Of a stretch of 64,000 nt of DNA, positions 39,411-49,420 are shown piece by piece. The position numbers and the translations under genes are program-made. Source of the stretch: Luidia sarsii (Eukaryota > Echinodermata > Asteroidea > Paxillosida > Luidiidae); contig OX465116.1 of NCBI GenBank assembly GCA_949987565.1, positions 2,753,787-2,817,786 on the forward strand, written 5' to 3'. Numbering within the stretch: position 1 is the stretch's first letter; the number at the start of each line of letters is the position of its first letter. The notes under the pieces are model-generated. The model searched no databases, had not been told where the DNA came from, and saw nothing but the letters and a program-made list of their open reading frames with translations.

Positions 39411-40286
39411 GATGTTCAAACAACGCCGCCAAACCCGGACTTGGATACAAATACAGCGACCGGAGGATGGGGTGCCATGGGTTTTGTCAGCGGCAAGTTG
39501 CACTTAGCCGTAAGGACGTTCCCTTCGTTGTTTCAGTCGCGAATCCCTCGTCGCCATTGTATCTCCGTCGGTCATTCTTCTTCAAAGGGGGGGGGGGGGG
39601 GGGAGGAGGGGCCGAAGAGGAGTGGGAAGGAGGGAGACGGCATGCCAGGTCTTTTTTTTTTATCCCCGTAAGCCGCCTTTTGCTGTAATTGCCCTCCCAA
39701 ATCCGTAAGCCCAACTTTGAAGAAGTGAAAGAACCGCACTGTCATAGACCCCAATGCCCCTTTCCGTCCCTCTGTCCTCGTGCAAACGAAGATAAATCCT
39801 CTTGCAGAACACACATCGCGTGGCGACTGCTTGAATTCCAACTCCGGCCCCCCCACCCGTCTCCCAAAATTCATGTGCGAAAACGTCAAAATAATTGGAA
39901 GGGGACAACAAAGGTTGCTGTTGCTGGTATCGGGGGTTTAAATCGATTTTCGAGAGAGATTTCTCATTTCAGTAGCCTTGAGTGGAAGACTGGGCGATGA
40001 CGTCATCGCTCATGGGGTTTGGTTCTGACAATGATGAATCAGCTTGCCTTTTTTCTGTTAGTGAGAAATACCGCTAACACAGGCCTGCCCTCTCTTGCTC
40101 GGTTCCTTTTGAGCAATTAACTCGTCGCATATATTTCCCTTTTGAGCTAATTCTCTATTGTCCAGGTCAATTAGCCTAAACCTCCTCTTCTGGGTCTTTT
40201 ACCGTTACCAACTTCTCCTCCCCACACCAGAACACAAAACTCTTACAGGGTGTGCACATGGGCCAATCAACCCACGGAACGTTACA

Positions 40287-40410
40287 TGTGCGTTCGATTA
40301 GCTTCCCCCTGGTCAACCGCGGTCAACTCTGATGTCATCACCGAGTTACTTACCCAGCACGAATGCAGCTTCACTTGCGAGGTGACAGTGGTTTGCCAAT
40401 CGAACGCACA
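40287..40410. mobile_element. 124-bp element with 13-bp inverted ends
   Basis: TGTGCGTTCGATT at 40287-40299 and AATCGAACGCACA at 40398-40410 are exact reverse complements. The interior contains CCTGGTCAACCGCGGTCAAC. It is probably a miniature inverted-repeat element; no clear target duplication. Confidence 0.65.
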
Positions 40411-40609
40411 CCACTAAAAGTGTGGCCTTTCTGCCTGCTGCCGCCAACGTTGGAATGTTATCGATTGGTGAACTGCTCGTCAGAAAACGCGCGCGTCGAA
40501 AGCTAGATGCGTAGGCGCATGAGGGTCGCCGCGGTCACTGTACATGGAGGTCATGGAGGTCCTCGATTGTATACACATACAAACAATGCTAACTTCCAGG
40601 TTCTAAATC

Positions 40610-40645
40610 TTTCTTAGGGCCTTTCTTAGGGCCTTTCTTAGGGCC
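40610..40645. repeat. 12-bp tandem triplicate
   Basis: TTTCTTAGGGCC occurs three times in a row without change. Confidence 0.95.
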
Positions 40646-40656
40646 CTGTGGACCAC

Positions 40657-40726
40657 GTCCGGTAGTGACAACCCCATAGGCATTTGAAGGTCCACTATGA
40701 CATCATGGGTATGGTCACTACCGGAC
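40657..40726. repeat. 70-bp imperfect hairpin
   Basis: GTCCGGTAGTGACAACCCCAT at the left (first 20 bases counted) pairs with ATGGGTATGGTCACTACCGG and AC at the right, with few mismatches. The loop is about 25 bases. Confidence 0.75.
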
Positions 40727-41727
40727 TTCGATTAAAATCAAAATTCGAATCAAAATATAAGATTAATGTCTTGTTATACAATGGAAAAGGCATGGCTGGG
40801 GTGAACATTAGGGACTGGAATTAGGGCTTACACTTATCGTAATTTCAAATTGAAGAACTCGCTTTTGATCATAGTTTCTAGGTGAATAGGGCCTCTATTT
40901 GCCTAAGAGTGTAAAGAGCCTTGTACTGGGAAAGCAAAATAGTCGGCGAGAAACCGCAGCCTGAATTTTAAGATTTGGTGTGCCGTGGACGAAGCCAGAG
41001 CCCGAGCCTAAACCAGGGATTCAGAAAGGCACCGGAAAGCTTCAAGAAAAAAACAACAACTATGAGTAGCTTACTGAAAGAACAATTGGCTTTGAATCAT
41101 GCGATGTAAGCCTGTATAGGCTTCAGCATCGGTTGCATTGTCAGCCACGACGAAAGTCGGCGCCCAAACCAGAGTCGTCGATTCGATGAAAATTATCCTT
41201 AGGCTCACCCCCTTTCTGTGAAATTTGATTATGCCTATAGCTGTAATGTAGGCTTAGTACGTACTCGGTATGTTTAATTTTATCACATTGCAACAGGAGT
41301 TATAGGCCTATATCTATTCCTTCCTTTAAAATAAATCAATGCTGTTGCATCTGTTTTCTTAGAAAAGTAATTCGGGAGAGGATAGGCTTTTTAAAGCCCT
41401 AAAGGACCCGGCGGAGGTTTGAACATCTTCCATGAAAATCTGAGCCCGGAGAGCATTCGAGTTCTGAGCTATATAGGAGGCGGGTTTGGCTAAGTCGATG
41501 GACGGGGGACAGAAGTTCAACCCACCACAGGGCAGCTGACAGTCTCCTTCATTATTGTATACCCGACACAAAATCGATGGTGGGGGGAAAATTGACCTCC
41601 GGTGATTACATTACAGTGAAGAGGCTTGAAGCATCTCCATTGGCTACCTGCCAATAGGTGTCTGTAAAAGCACCGCATGCAACAGTAGTGTGCTCGAGTG
41701 TAGCAGGGAATGATTACTTTACGGTAT

Positions 41728-42482
41728 GTTTTGAGTCGGGTTTTGATTCGAGTCGAGATTCGAGTCGAGTTTTAAGTTGAGATTGGAGTCGAGTTTTGAG
41801 TCGAGATTCGAGTCGAGTTTTGAGTCGAGTTTTGAGTCGAGTTTTGAGTTGAGTATTGAGTCGAGTATTGAGTCGAGTTATGAGTTTCGTGTTTTGAGTT
41901 TCGTGTTTTGAGTTTCGAGTGGAGTTTCTAGTGAGGTTTTGAGTGGAGTTTTGAGTGGAGTTTCTAGTGGAGTTTCAAGTCGAGTTTCAAGTCGAGTTTC
42001 AAGTTAAGTTTCGCGTCGAGTTTCGAGTCGAGTTTCGAGTCGAGTTTCGTGTCGAGTTTCGAGTCGAGTTTCGAGTCGAGTTTCGAGTCGAGTTTCGAGT
42101 CGAGTTTCGAGTCGAGTTTCGAGTCGACTTTCGAGTCGACTTTCGAGTCGAGTTTCAAGTAGAGTTTCAAGTAGAGTTTTGAGTTGAGATTCGAGTAGTA
42201 TTTCGAGTTTTGAGTCGAGTTTTGAGTCGAGTTTCAAGTCGAGTTTTGAGTTGAGATTCGAGTCGAATTTCGAGTCTTGAGTCAAGTCGAGTTTTGAGTC
42301 GAGTTTTGAGTCGAGTTTCAAGTTGAGTTTCAAGTCGAGTTTCAAGTCGAGTTTCGAGTCGAGTTTGAAGTCGAGTTTGAAGTCGAGTTTCAAGTCGAGT
42401 TTCAAGTCGAGTTTTGAGTTGAGATTCGAGTCGTGTTTTGAGTTTCGAGTCGAGTCGAGTTTTGAGTCGAGTTTTGAATCAA
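41728..42482. repeat. Minisatellite, 12-bp unit GAGTCGAGTTTC/T
   Basis: About 63 units over 755 bp. The purest part is 42010-42160. Because 12 is a multiple of three, every unit stays in frame on both strands, giving false proteins of repeated EFRV (+) and DSKL (-). Variants (TTTT, TTTG, GTTG) are clustered, which suggests local slippage. Confidence 0.95.
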
Positions 42483-42544
42483 GTCCTAGTCCAAGTCAGG
42501 GTCAACCGGTACGTCTCCACACAGAGACAGCACTACCACGCCGG

Positions 42545-42640
42545 ATCAAAGCTGTACACGGACCGCAGACCGCACCGCTGCCATCCCACACACGACAATC
42601 TGTGTCCGCACATTGTCTACGAGCGCGTACGCATTATAAT
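42545..42640 (+). repeat. Copy of the repeat at 30560-30655
   Basis: CGCAGACCGCACCGCTGCCA and CACACACGACAATCTGTGT match the minus strand of the 30.6 kb copy. Confidence 0.6.
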
Positions 42641-43342
42641 GCAAGCTGCGGGCTGGGGAATGGTGCACGGCGTGCGTAAGCTATGATCGGAGAATGTTGG
42701 CCGCATGTCGGATATCACTCGCAGCGCAAATCACCATACAGCATTTCTGAAGGCCAGATTTAGATTTGTAACTGGTCGCCCAACGACTTGATCAACGCTT
42801 GATGCCCTCTAGCACGTCTTGATGCCCTCTAGCTCTGTCCATGTTGTTATTGGACGTCATCTGCCACGGCGACCTTCAACAGCCTCTAGTAAAAAACTGT
42901 TTTTTTCCTACACTGGTGTTTTTCCTCAATCACATGGCCCAAACCTGCTTCCTATCTCTAATGTCTTATGCAATGCCATGTCAGATATACACAACAAACA
43001 TATTTTATGTGGGTAGGTGCGCTGCATGCCTCTTTAAATGGAGCGGCTGGGAATGATTATTTTTGGTCGGGCGGTGTCTGAGAGGGAAACAAAAAACCAC
43101 ACGGGCGAAGGAATGGTCCGTGGAGGGACACTAGGAAGGGGACAGGTCGGGACATGTCTGGGGTGGGGATCGCTTAATACGGGAATAATTGATCTGGAGA
43201 AAGGGACAGTCTCTGTATGAGGTCTGCTCAACGAGGTTGTATTGATGACATTTTCTGGGAACTGACAATTTGCCGCCGAAGGGTGTACGAAGGGGATTGT
43301 ACCGTGCTTAAGACTCGTAACCACTCCCTCTGCCATCAATAA

Positions 43343-43731
43343 GGATGGAGGCTTGTATCTTGCTTCAGACTAGTCAGGCCGTCACAGTTCTATTTGACAG
43401 CCTAGGCTGGCAGTCTACCATCAAAAGGGATGGAGGCTTGTATCTTGCTTCAGACTAGTCAGGCCGTCACAGTTCTATTTGACAGCCTTGGCTGGCAGTC
43501 TACCATCAAAAGGGATGGAGGCTTGTATCTTGCTTCAGACTAGTCAGGCCGTCACAGTTCTATTTGACAGCCTAGGCTGGCAGTCTACCATCAAAAGGGA
43601 TGGAGGCTTGTATCTTGCTTCAGACTAGTCAGGCCGTCACAGTTCTATTTGACAGCCTAGGCTGGCAGTCTACCATCAAAAGGGATGGAGGCCTGTGCCT
43701 TGCTCCAGACTAGTCACCCCCTCTCAGTTAT
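43343..43731. repeat. Tandem array, 85-bp unit, four and a half copies
   Basis: GGATGGAGGC starts at 43343, 43428, 43513, 43598 and 43683, exactly 85 bp apart. Units are nearly identical (CAGACTAGTCAGGCCGTCAC shared). There are no variable spacers. It lies just past the 3' end of the second gene. Confidence 0.97.
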
Positions 43732-43767
43732 ATTCGTTGGCCAGTGTTTAAAAAAGAGAGGAAGATA

Positions 43768-43816
43768 TTCATAGATATAGCATTATGTTTGCGCCGAGGA
43801 GAATGTAATAAAGGAA
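43768..43816. mobile_element. SINE fragment
   Basis: CATAGATATAGCATTATGTT then GAGGAGAATGTAATAAAGGA aligns with 55050-55095 of the tRNA-derived SINE family. Confidence 0.45.
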
Positions 43817-43849
43817 GATTTTTTTTCTTCAAAATATATAAACTCTCTT

Positions 43850-43855
43850 TTTATT
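43850..43855 (-). terminator. Possible polyadenylation signal of the second gene
   Basis: On the minus strand this is AATAAA, about 370 bp after the stop codon at 44223-44225 and in AT-rich DNA. It is the first reasonable signal I found after the stop. The 85-bp array starts only about 120 bp further on. Confidence 0.4.
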
Positions 43856-44021
43856 CAACATAAAACTTATTCCTAAATAATACATATATTATAAATACAC
43901 TTTTATACAAATAAATTTCCAGAATAATTACAATTTTAGTGCAAATGTAGCATAAAAGGTAACTTTGGCACTTTCACATTTAAGTATGGCTCTGAGAAGA
44001 GCCAGTAACTCCAAATGAGAT

Positions 44022-44115
44022 GGGAAGGTTTGCATGGTGGGTTCACAATGTTTGCGGTGACACCAAAAGCAGAATCTCTTTGTGACTGAGTGTGGCTCTG
44101 AGAAGGGGTGGTAAC
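44022..44115. repeat. 'TTTGCGGTGACACC' family copy in the 3' UTR
   Basis: AGGTTTGCATGGTGGGTTC followed by TGTTTGCGGTGACACCAAAA and GTGTGGCTCTGAGAAG. If the exon at 44223 is terminal, this repeat is part of the mRNA tail. Confidence 0.65.
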
Positions 44116-44222
44116 TCCACAGTAACCCAATCAACATAAAAGTATAGACCTTCAAAATAATGTGGAATCTTTCGGATAACTCAACTGAAAAAGCCGAAAT
44201 TCTGTCAAGCCCTAAAAACTGT

Positions 44223-44390
44223 CTAGCCATCGGTGCAGAATTTTCTGGTTTCGTTTGTGGCAATTTTTGTTTGAGGATCCGTGATTCCATAAACCATTGA
44301 TCCCTTGGACCAAAAGTCTGGTGTGAGGTCAGTGTGTCCAAAGGCAAGTGTGGTCCAAGATTCAGGCCAGTCAATAGGATGTTGCATTTC
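44223..44390 (-). CDS. Second gene, probable last exon
   Basis: Acceptor CTTATCTTTTTTTAAG is followed by 55 codons and TAG. Phase 0 matches the previous exon's strong GTGAGG donor at 48122. The peptide has DWPESWTTLAFGHTDL and ends FCTDG. The composition (tryptophans, balanced polar residues) looks like real protein, and the splice phase agrees, but no family is recognised. An exon between 44.4 and 48.1 kb cannot be excluded. Confidence 0.6.
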   Translation of the reverse strand, partial: EMQHPIDWPESWTTLAFGHTDLTPDFWSKGSMVYGITDPQTKIATNETRKFCTDG

Positions 44391-44514
44391 CTTAAAAAAA
44401 GATAAGCTGTTGTCTAGGTAACTATCTTCGTGGCGAAAACAAACACCAACTGGGCTATAACCGATACTTTTCTCTGAGTCATGAAGCAATGAAAGATTGG
44501 ACTTTAATCAGATA

Positions 44515-44983
44515 TGTGACCCAGCACAGCGACATGAGGACTATCCCACCAAAACACTTTTCGAGTAAACAACGCCTGAAGTCAAAGTATCTTCTCAATT
44601 CGATTAAAAAAATTTTTTTTTTTTTGTATTTTCGGAAAGTTAATGTATTGGGGGATATTATGTTCAAAGGATTTTTCCGAAATCCGTCTCTAAATGTTGA
44701 AAAAACGCGGATTACGGGGGAGTGTTTGTGTACTGTTTTCATGAAAATAAAGTTCCTGCTTTTTGAATGGCTGCTTTCGAGGAGTTAGAATGACGCTGCT
44801 ATAAAAAATATTGTGTCTGGTACCAAATGAACGAGCGAAGTCCCCTTGTACTATTTACAACAAAGTTCACACGGAATTTGTTTTATATCCTTTGAAAGCT
44901 AATGGTATACTCTTTCACATCATTAGAAAATCTCAAAATCTCAAAAGTGGGGATTATTCCTCATTATGCTGTGCCGGGTCACA
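44515..44983 (+). mobile_element. Inverted-repeat element, TGTGACCC ends, copy 1
   Basis: TGTGACCCAGCACAG at the left and CTGTGCCGGGTCACA at the right are near-perfect inverted ends. TA lies on both sides. The interior aligns along its length with 53466-53949 (CATGAGGA-TATCCCACCAAAACACTT; GAAGTCAAAGTATCTTCTCA). No coding capacity. Confidence 0.85.
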
Positions 44984-45227
44984 TATAATCGTGTTTTTGA
45001 GAAAGGTCTTGCAAGGATTGCCACCTCTGGCCCTTTGACTTTTTATGATTTGTTGATTTCAAACGATACCATTTTTTTAAAAAACTGCGCACTGATTGAA
45101 ATGATGAAAATGCTAATCTCCAAAATGTGGAGGGCCTGTTGTTTATCTTTAATTAATTAATTAATTATTTTTTTTTTTTCCCCCAGGTATTTCTGGTTAT
45201 CAGGCTGTATGCTAGGTTTTTGATTCA

Positions 45228-45510
45228 CATAGCCACTTTGCACCCAGGACACTTTACACAGCCAATGACCGCCACACTGGATTTGATAAATAGCGTGCCA
45301 ATGCAACAACACTCAGCAACCATGAATACCTGTGAAATAAATCAATGAGACTACACGATGTGTACAAGTGAGTCCAACCTGGCACACTGTATCGGCTCTT
45401 GTAATGCTGTGGATTGTTTTGTGGTAGGCCAAAAAGAATCTTTGTTTAAATGATAGTGCTGCCCAGATTCGGAGGACCCACCACAAAGAAATTAACACAA
45501 TACACAATCA
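45228..45510 (+). mobile_element. Diverged copy of the TTAA-flanked family
   Basis: GCCACTTTGCACCCAGGAC, CAATGACCGCCACACTGG, GAAATAAATCAATGAG and GCCCAGATTCGGAGGACCCA align in order with 51358-51995. Much of the middle is missing. Confidence 0.55.
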
Positions 45511-45833
45511 GTTCAGTCTGAACATAACCAAGTACTCTTTTCCATGCAGCCAATGAAACTACAGTATTTTGACAACCGACTGCACAATGGAAGTCCATTG
45601 AATGATGTCACTTTGCAGCAAGTTGATTGGATATTGACTGAAGGCACTGCCATGAATATTCATGGTGTTCCCTATTTGGCGTTTGCAAGATCTCCAGAAT
45701 CGTGGCTCATCATGCATAGGGCGACTCATATACACACTTCCATTTCAACAAAAACTTACCCCAAAAAAGCAACTTTTGAAATCTCTTTGCTGATTTGTTC
45801 CCCCAGTCCTACTTACACAATATACAAGCCTTA

Positions 45834-46329
45834 AGCCGTGTTTCCACTGGACTTATTTTGGTTAAAGTAACCGAGACGATGGTTACTTTGACCAAAATAA
45901 GTCCAGTGGAAACGGCCCAGTCAAATTTCTCTCGGTTACTTTAACCGAGTCCAATGGTTACTTTTACCGAGCAACCTCTGCCCAGTAAAAGTGACCAGGT
46001 AAGTTTAACCGAGCCGATTAGTCCAGTGGAAACGCACCACTCGGTTAAATGCGACTCGGTAAAAAACCACATCCGGCCTATGACGTAACATGTACATGCA
46101 CTGTGCACAGCATCTGCTTCGTATCGCGCGCTAAATGTACACACGTACATTGTGTATCTGGCTGACACTTGACCTTCAAAAGCCGTTATATTGCCAGCTC
46201 GGTTACTTTAACCATCATCTCGGTTAAATTTGACTGACTCAAAAGTCCAAGTGGGAGCGACGGTCAAATTTGACTATTAGAAATTTAACCATCGTCTCGG
46301 TTAAATTTTAGTCCAGTGGAAACGCGGCT
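45834..46329 (-). mobile_element. 496-bp inverted-repeat element, PIF/Harbinger-like, copy 1
   Basis: Ends AGCCGTGTTTCCACTGGAC and GTCCAGTGGAAACGCGGCT are inverted repeats, and TTA flanks both sides (45831-45833, 46330-46332). A 3-bp TTA duplication is typical of PIF/Harbinger. The interior has further inverted GGTTACTTT...AACCGAG segments, so it can fold in several ways. The opposite-orientation copy is at 57453-57947. No transposase; non-autonomous. Confidence 0.85.
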
Positions 46330-46620
46330 TTAGTTGGCTGCAATGTTTATTTTGAGGGGACCACGATTTATTTTCATTCAAATGACGATTAAAAGGAAAA
46401 CTATTTTGCTGGTTTTTCTACTCAGGAAGTGGGCAGAGAGGCCCGGGAGGTAGTGGAGGGTGTTTGAGGAGTAAATCCCCTGCTATCGGCATCCCCCTGT
46501 CTTGGGGCCTGAGAAAGAATCAAAGAAAAATTCACAAGAAATAGAAAGTTACCCTGTAAAGTAAACAGATTATGGACTCATTGGAACAACTTGCATAGAA
46601 CCCTCTAATGGCCAAAGGGG

Positions 46621-47570
46621 TGCAGCACACAAAATCCATCCAAGATGGCTCCGCTGAGCTGATTATCATAAAGTTTGTACCCACAACTTTGTTTTAATAA
46701 GGGATCTTTAGAGGCTAATTAACTTATACATTGTAGAACAAGTGAAGTTTAAGACAACCTGGGCGTTCACTCTTCAATTTGGTATGTAATTTGGACCATA
46801 TCTGGCTTTAGATGTGGCCCTATTTGGCTGTGGAAGTGGAAGGGTCCATCCCAAAATCCTTGCAGAAACACATTTTAGGGGTGTTTTTTTCTGGGGGTAA
46901 TTAGCAAAACATCTAATCGGCTAAGGGCACTAAAATTGAAAAGAATCTGAGAGATGAAGGTCCAAACTACAATCTTCAGTATAGCTACAAGAACTGAGAG
47001 ACTTTTGGATGTGGGATAATTGGATTTGAAAGCGAGTGTTTTTGTATTCAATGGAAGCTTGATTTAGTGTTCAGCACCCAGATGGGTGCAGCACACAAAA
47101 TCCATCCAAGATGGCTCCGCCGAGCTGATTATCATAAAGTGTGTACCCACAACTTTTTTTTAATAAGGGGTCTTTGGAGGCTAATTAACTGATACATTGT
47201 AGAACAAGTGAAGCTTAAGACAACCTGGGGGTTCACTCTTCAATTGGGTATGAAATTTGGACCATATCTGGCTTTAAATGTGGCCCTATTTGGCTGCGGA
47301 AGTGGAGGGGTCCATCTCAAAATCCTTGCAGAAATTCGGCTTGGACGACTAGACATTTTGGGGGTGTTTTTTTCTGGGGGTAATTAGCAAAAAATCTAAT
47401 CGGCTAAGGGCACTAAAATTGAAAAGAATCTGAGAGATGAAGGTCCAAACTACAATTTTAAGTATAGCTACAAGAACTGAGAGACTTTTGGACATGGGAT
47501 AATTGGCTTTGAATGTGAGTGTTTTTGTACAGTGTTCAATGGGAGCTCTATTTAGTGTTCTGCACCCAGA
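46621..47570. repeat. Tandem duplication, 466-bp unit
   Basis: TGCAGCACACAAAATCCATC starts at 46621 and 47087. The two units are about 90% alike by eye over their length. The second has an insertion near 47335-47355 (TTCGGCTTGGACGACTAGAC). Both end near TTCAGCACCCAGATGG or its variant. Confidence 0.92.
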
Positions 47571-47572
47571 TG

Positions 47573-47656
47573 GGAGTTTGAAGAGCGCCCTCTAGTGGCC
47601 AATAAGGTAATATGGGAGTTTGAAGAGCGCCCTCTTGTGGCCAATTAGATCAGGTG
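47573..47656. repeat. 42-bp tandem pair carrying the CTCF-like word
   Basis: TGGGAGTTTGAAGAGCGCCC starts at 47573 and 47615. Each unit contains GCGCCCTCTAGTGGCC or its one-base variant GCGCCCTCTTGTGGCC. Confidence 0.85.
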
Positions 47657-48110
47657 GGAGCATTGAGCTCTATTATTTCTAGACCTTTCTTTTATGTAAA
47701 TTGTATGCATGGAATTGAAAGTGAGGCTATGGGTGCTAGATTTCCAAGATTAATTGCTGTTCTCCGCTGCTTTGTGATTTTTTCTGGACATTATTCTTCA
47801 ACAAAACCAAACGACATCTTAGGAAGAACGGTAAGGTCTCTTAAATTAACTGCCATCTTGGAAATCTAGTGCCCACAGCCTTGTTTTGGGCTCAATGCAT
47901 AAAATTTCAATAAATATTAAGAAAGGCCTATAGTAGAGCTCTATGGGTGGAAGTTTAAACAGCAACCTCTAGTGGCCAAGGTAGCAATGTAATGAAGCAC
48001 GATCAGTGCCTTCTACAAGCAAATTAATGTGGGAATTGTTTTACAGCGCCCTCTAGTGGCCAATTATGGAAGAATCAATAAGTTTGAACAGCGCCCTCCA
48101 GAGGCGGCAT
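47585..48110 (-). promoter_or_regulatory. Cluster of CTCF-consensus-like sites
   Basis: GCGCCCTCTAGTGGCC at 47585-47600 and 48046-48061, a one-base variant at 47627-47642, and weaker forms at 47963-47977 and 48091-48108. On the minus strand the core reads CCACTAGAGGGCGC, which fits the known CTCF core CCASYAGRKGGCR at every position. All lie in the same orientation. CTCF is known across bilaterians; binding here is inference. The word may also be spread by a repeat. Confidence 0.45.
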
Positions 48111-48121
48111 ATTTGCCTCAC

Positions 48122-48353
48122 CAGGATCTCCTCCAGCAAGTTGCTCTCGGCAGCCTGCTTGTCCTCCCGCCAAAACTGCTGCATCTGGTCCTTGTCCATG
48201 GGCAGTCCCTCTGACCGGTAGACGGCCACGTCAGCCAGCTGCAGCACCAGGCGGCGGGCAAAGAGACCGCTGTGGCGGTGGGCGTCGCCGTCCAGGAGCC
48301 ACGCCCACTGCTGGTGCTGCTGCTCTATGGGCACCACAGACTTCTTGCCCTTC
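48122..48353 (-). CDS. Second gene, penultimate exon
   Basis: Acceptor CCCGCCCGACAG, donor GTGAGG. The 232-bp exon begins with one base that completes a Trp codon with the previous exon's TG, then 77 codons. Peptide features are KGKKSVVPIEQQHQQWAW, a HRHSGLFARRLVLQLADVAV helix, and FWREDKQAAESNLLEEIL, which looks amphipathic. If the donor is not used the frame stays open to a stop at 48053, with the stop lying in a CTCF-like word. Confidence 0.75.
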
Positions 48354-48991
48354 CTGTCGGGCGGGGAGGGGTGACGAGGGGGTGACAAAAGACCAATAAT
48401 GACACTGATGGCTATGACGATGGCAATAAGAGCAATTATAGATGAAAGGAGACAAAGATCACTCTTGTCATAACGAGCCATAATAGTGACAAAGAGTGAC
48501 AATGACAGGCCTAAAAAATGACAAGTAGGATGAAAGACGATTGACACGGCAAAGACAAGTTGTGACAAGTCACACCAATGATGATATTTTGACAAGGAAG
48601 GACAGTCATGCCAATGAGAACAAATACCATGACATCAATGACAGTGACAAAGGGTGACAATGACAGGCCTAAAACATGACAAGTCAGATGAAAGACGATT
48701 GACACGGCAAAGACAAGTTGTGACAAGTCACACCACTGATGATATTTTGGCAAGGAAGGACAGTCATGCCAATGAGAACAAATACCATGACATCTATGAC
48801 AGTGACAATGACCAGCAACAAAAATGACAAGTCAGATGAAAGACGATTGACAAGACAAAGAAAAGTCACACCAATGACAATAATTTGCCAATGAAAAGTC
48901 ATACTGATGACAATGAAGGACAGTCAAACCAATGACAACAAATACCCTGACATCTATGACAGTGACAATGGCCATGACAGTGACTACCCAC

Positions 48992-49077
48992 CATTTCATG
49001 TATGTGTCATACATGTCCCGCCTCATTGTTGCTGTGTTTTTGTCAATCAACTGCAAGATGTCGACAGTGTTGTACTT
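48992..49077 (-). CDS. Second gene, exon (86 bp)
   Basis: Acceptor TCTCTCTCCAG. The donor is GTGGGT at 48986-48991, because this choice, not the GTAGTC three bases on, gives the phase the next exon needs. Peptide: DILQLIDKNTATMRRDMYDT, helical and basic/acidic mixed. Confidence 0.7.
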
Positions 49078-49249
49078 CTGGAGAGAGACAAAAAGCAATC
49101 AAATTCAAATTGTAAAAATCCTTGAGAAAAATACGATGACACTCTTTTGGAAAAGCATTGGTTCTGTCAGAAGACTGAAGAAAGAACTCATTGGCAGTTT
49201 AAGAATGGCAAAATCGTAAAAGAAATAAACTCTGGGATTACACTAACCA

Positions 49250-49420
49250 TTACACTAACAGTAAAAGAGAATACTCTGTTCGCCTCCTGAAGATGAACAC
49301 AGTATACTGTTCGAAACATCGAGTTCCTCCGGTTCTTTTCAGAACCACACTTACCGGTACTCACAAAAGAGAGAATCTTTACATGGTGTCACCGCAAACA
49401 TACTACTTCTGCTATTCTCA
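49250..49420. repeat. Interspersed repeat with hammerhead-like end
   Basis: CTGAAGA (49287-49293), then a GAACA ... TGTTC stem and GAAAC (49313-49317). Further on, GGTTCTTTTCAGAACCACAC and GGTGTCACCGCAAACATAC are the complement of the TTTGCGGTGACACC family. This copy joins both parts, so the two are one family. Confidence 0.5.

Larger units (their letters stand above)
39411..41727. other. Intergenic DNA between the two genes
   Basis: No exon was recognised. It holds a 17-G run at 39587-39603, an inverted-repeat element at 40287-40410, a 12-bp triplicate at 40610-40645, a hairpin at 40657-40726 and a minus-strand open frame at 41359-41571 that resembles no family I know. Confidence 0.6.
44391..48121 (-). 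other. Last intron of the second gene (3.7 kb)
   Basis: It holds a TGTGACCC element (44515-44983), a diverged copy of the TTAA family (45228-45510), a TTA-flanked inverted-repeat element (45834-46329), a 466-bp tandem duplication (46621-47570) and the CTCF-like cluster (47585-48110). Confidence 0.6.

Noticed and set aside
38529..39671. 380-residue open frame on the + strand, the longest in the window
   Set aside because: It is Ser/Pro/Leu-rich throughout because it crosses the CT tract. The opposite strand is equally open with Arg/Glu/Gly. No domain.
41359..41571. 70-residue minus-strand frame with CQLPCGGLNFCPPS
   Set aside because: It looks protein-like but I found no acceptor, donor or neighbour that fits, and no family. 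Left out for lack of support.
41955..42405. Open frames of EFRV and DSKL repeats on both strands
   Set aside because: They come from a 12-bp minisatellite without stops. Not a protein-coding gene.
43343..43731. Regular repeats that might look like a CRISPR array
   Set aside because: The units are continuous 85-bp repeats without unique spacers, and this is animal DNA.
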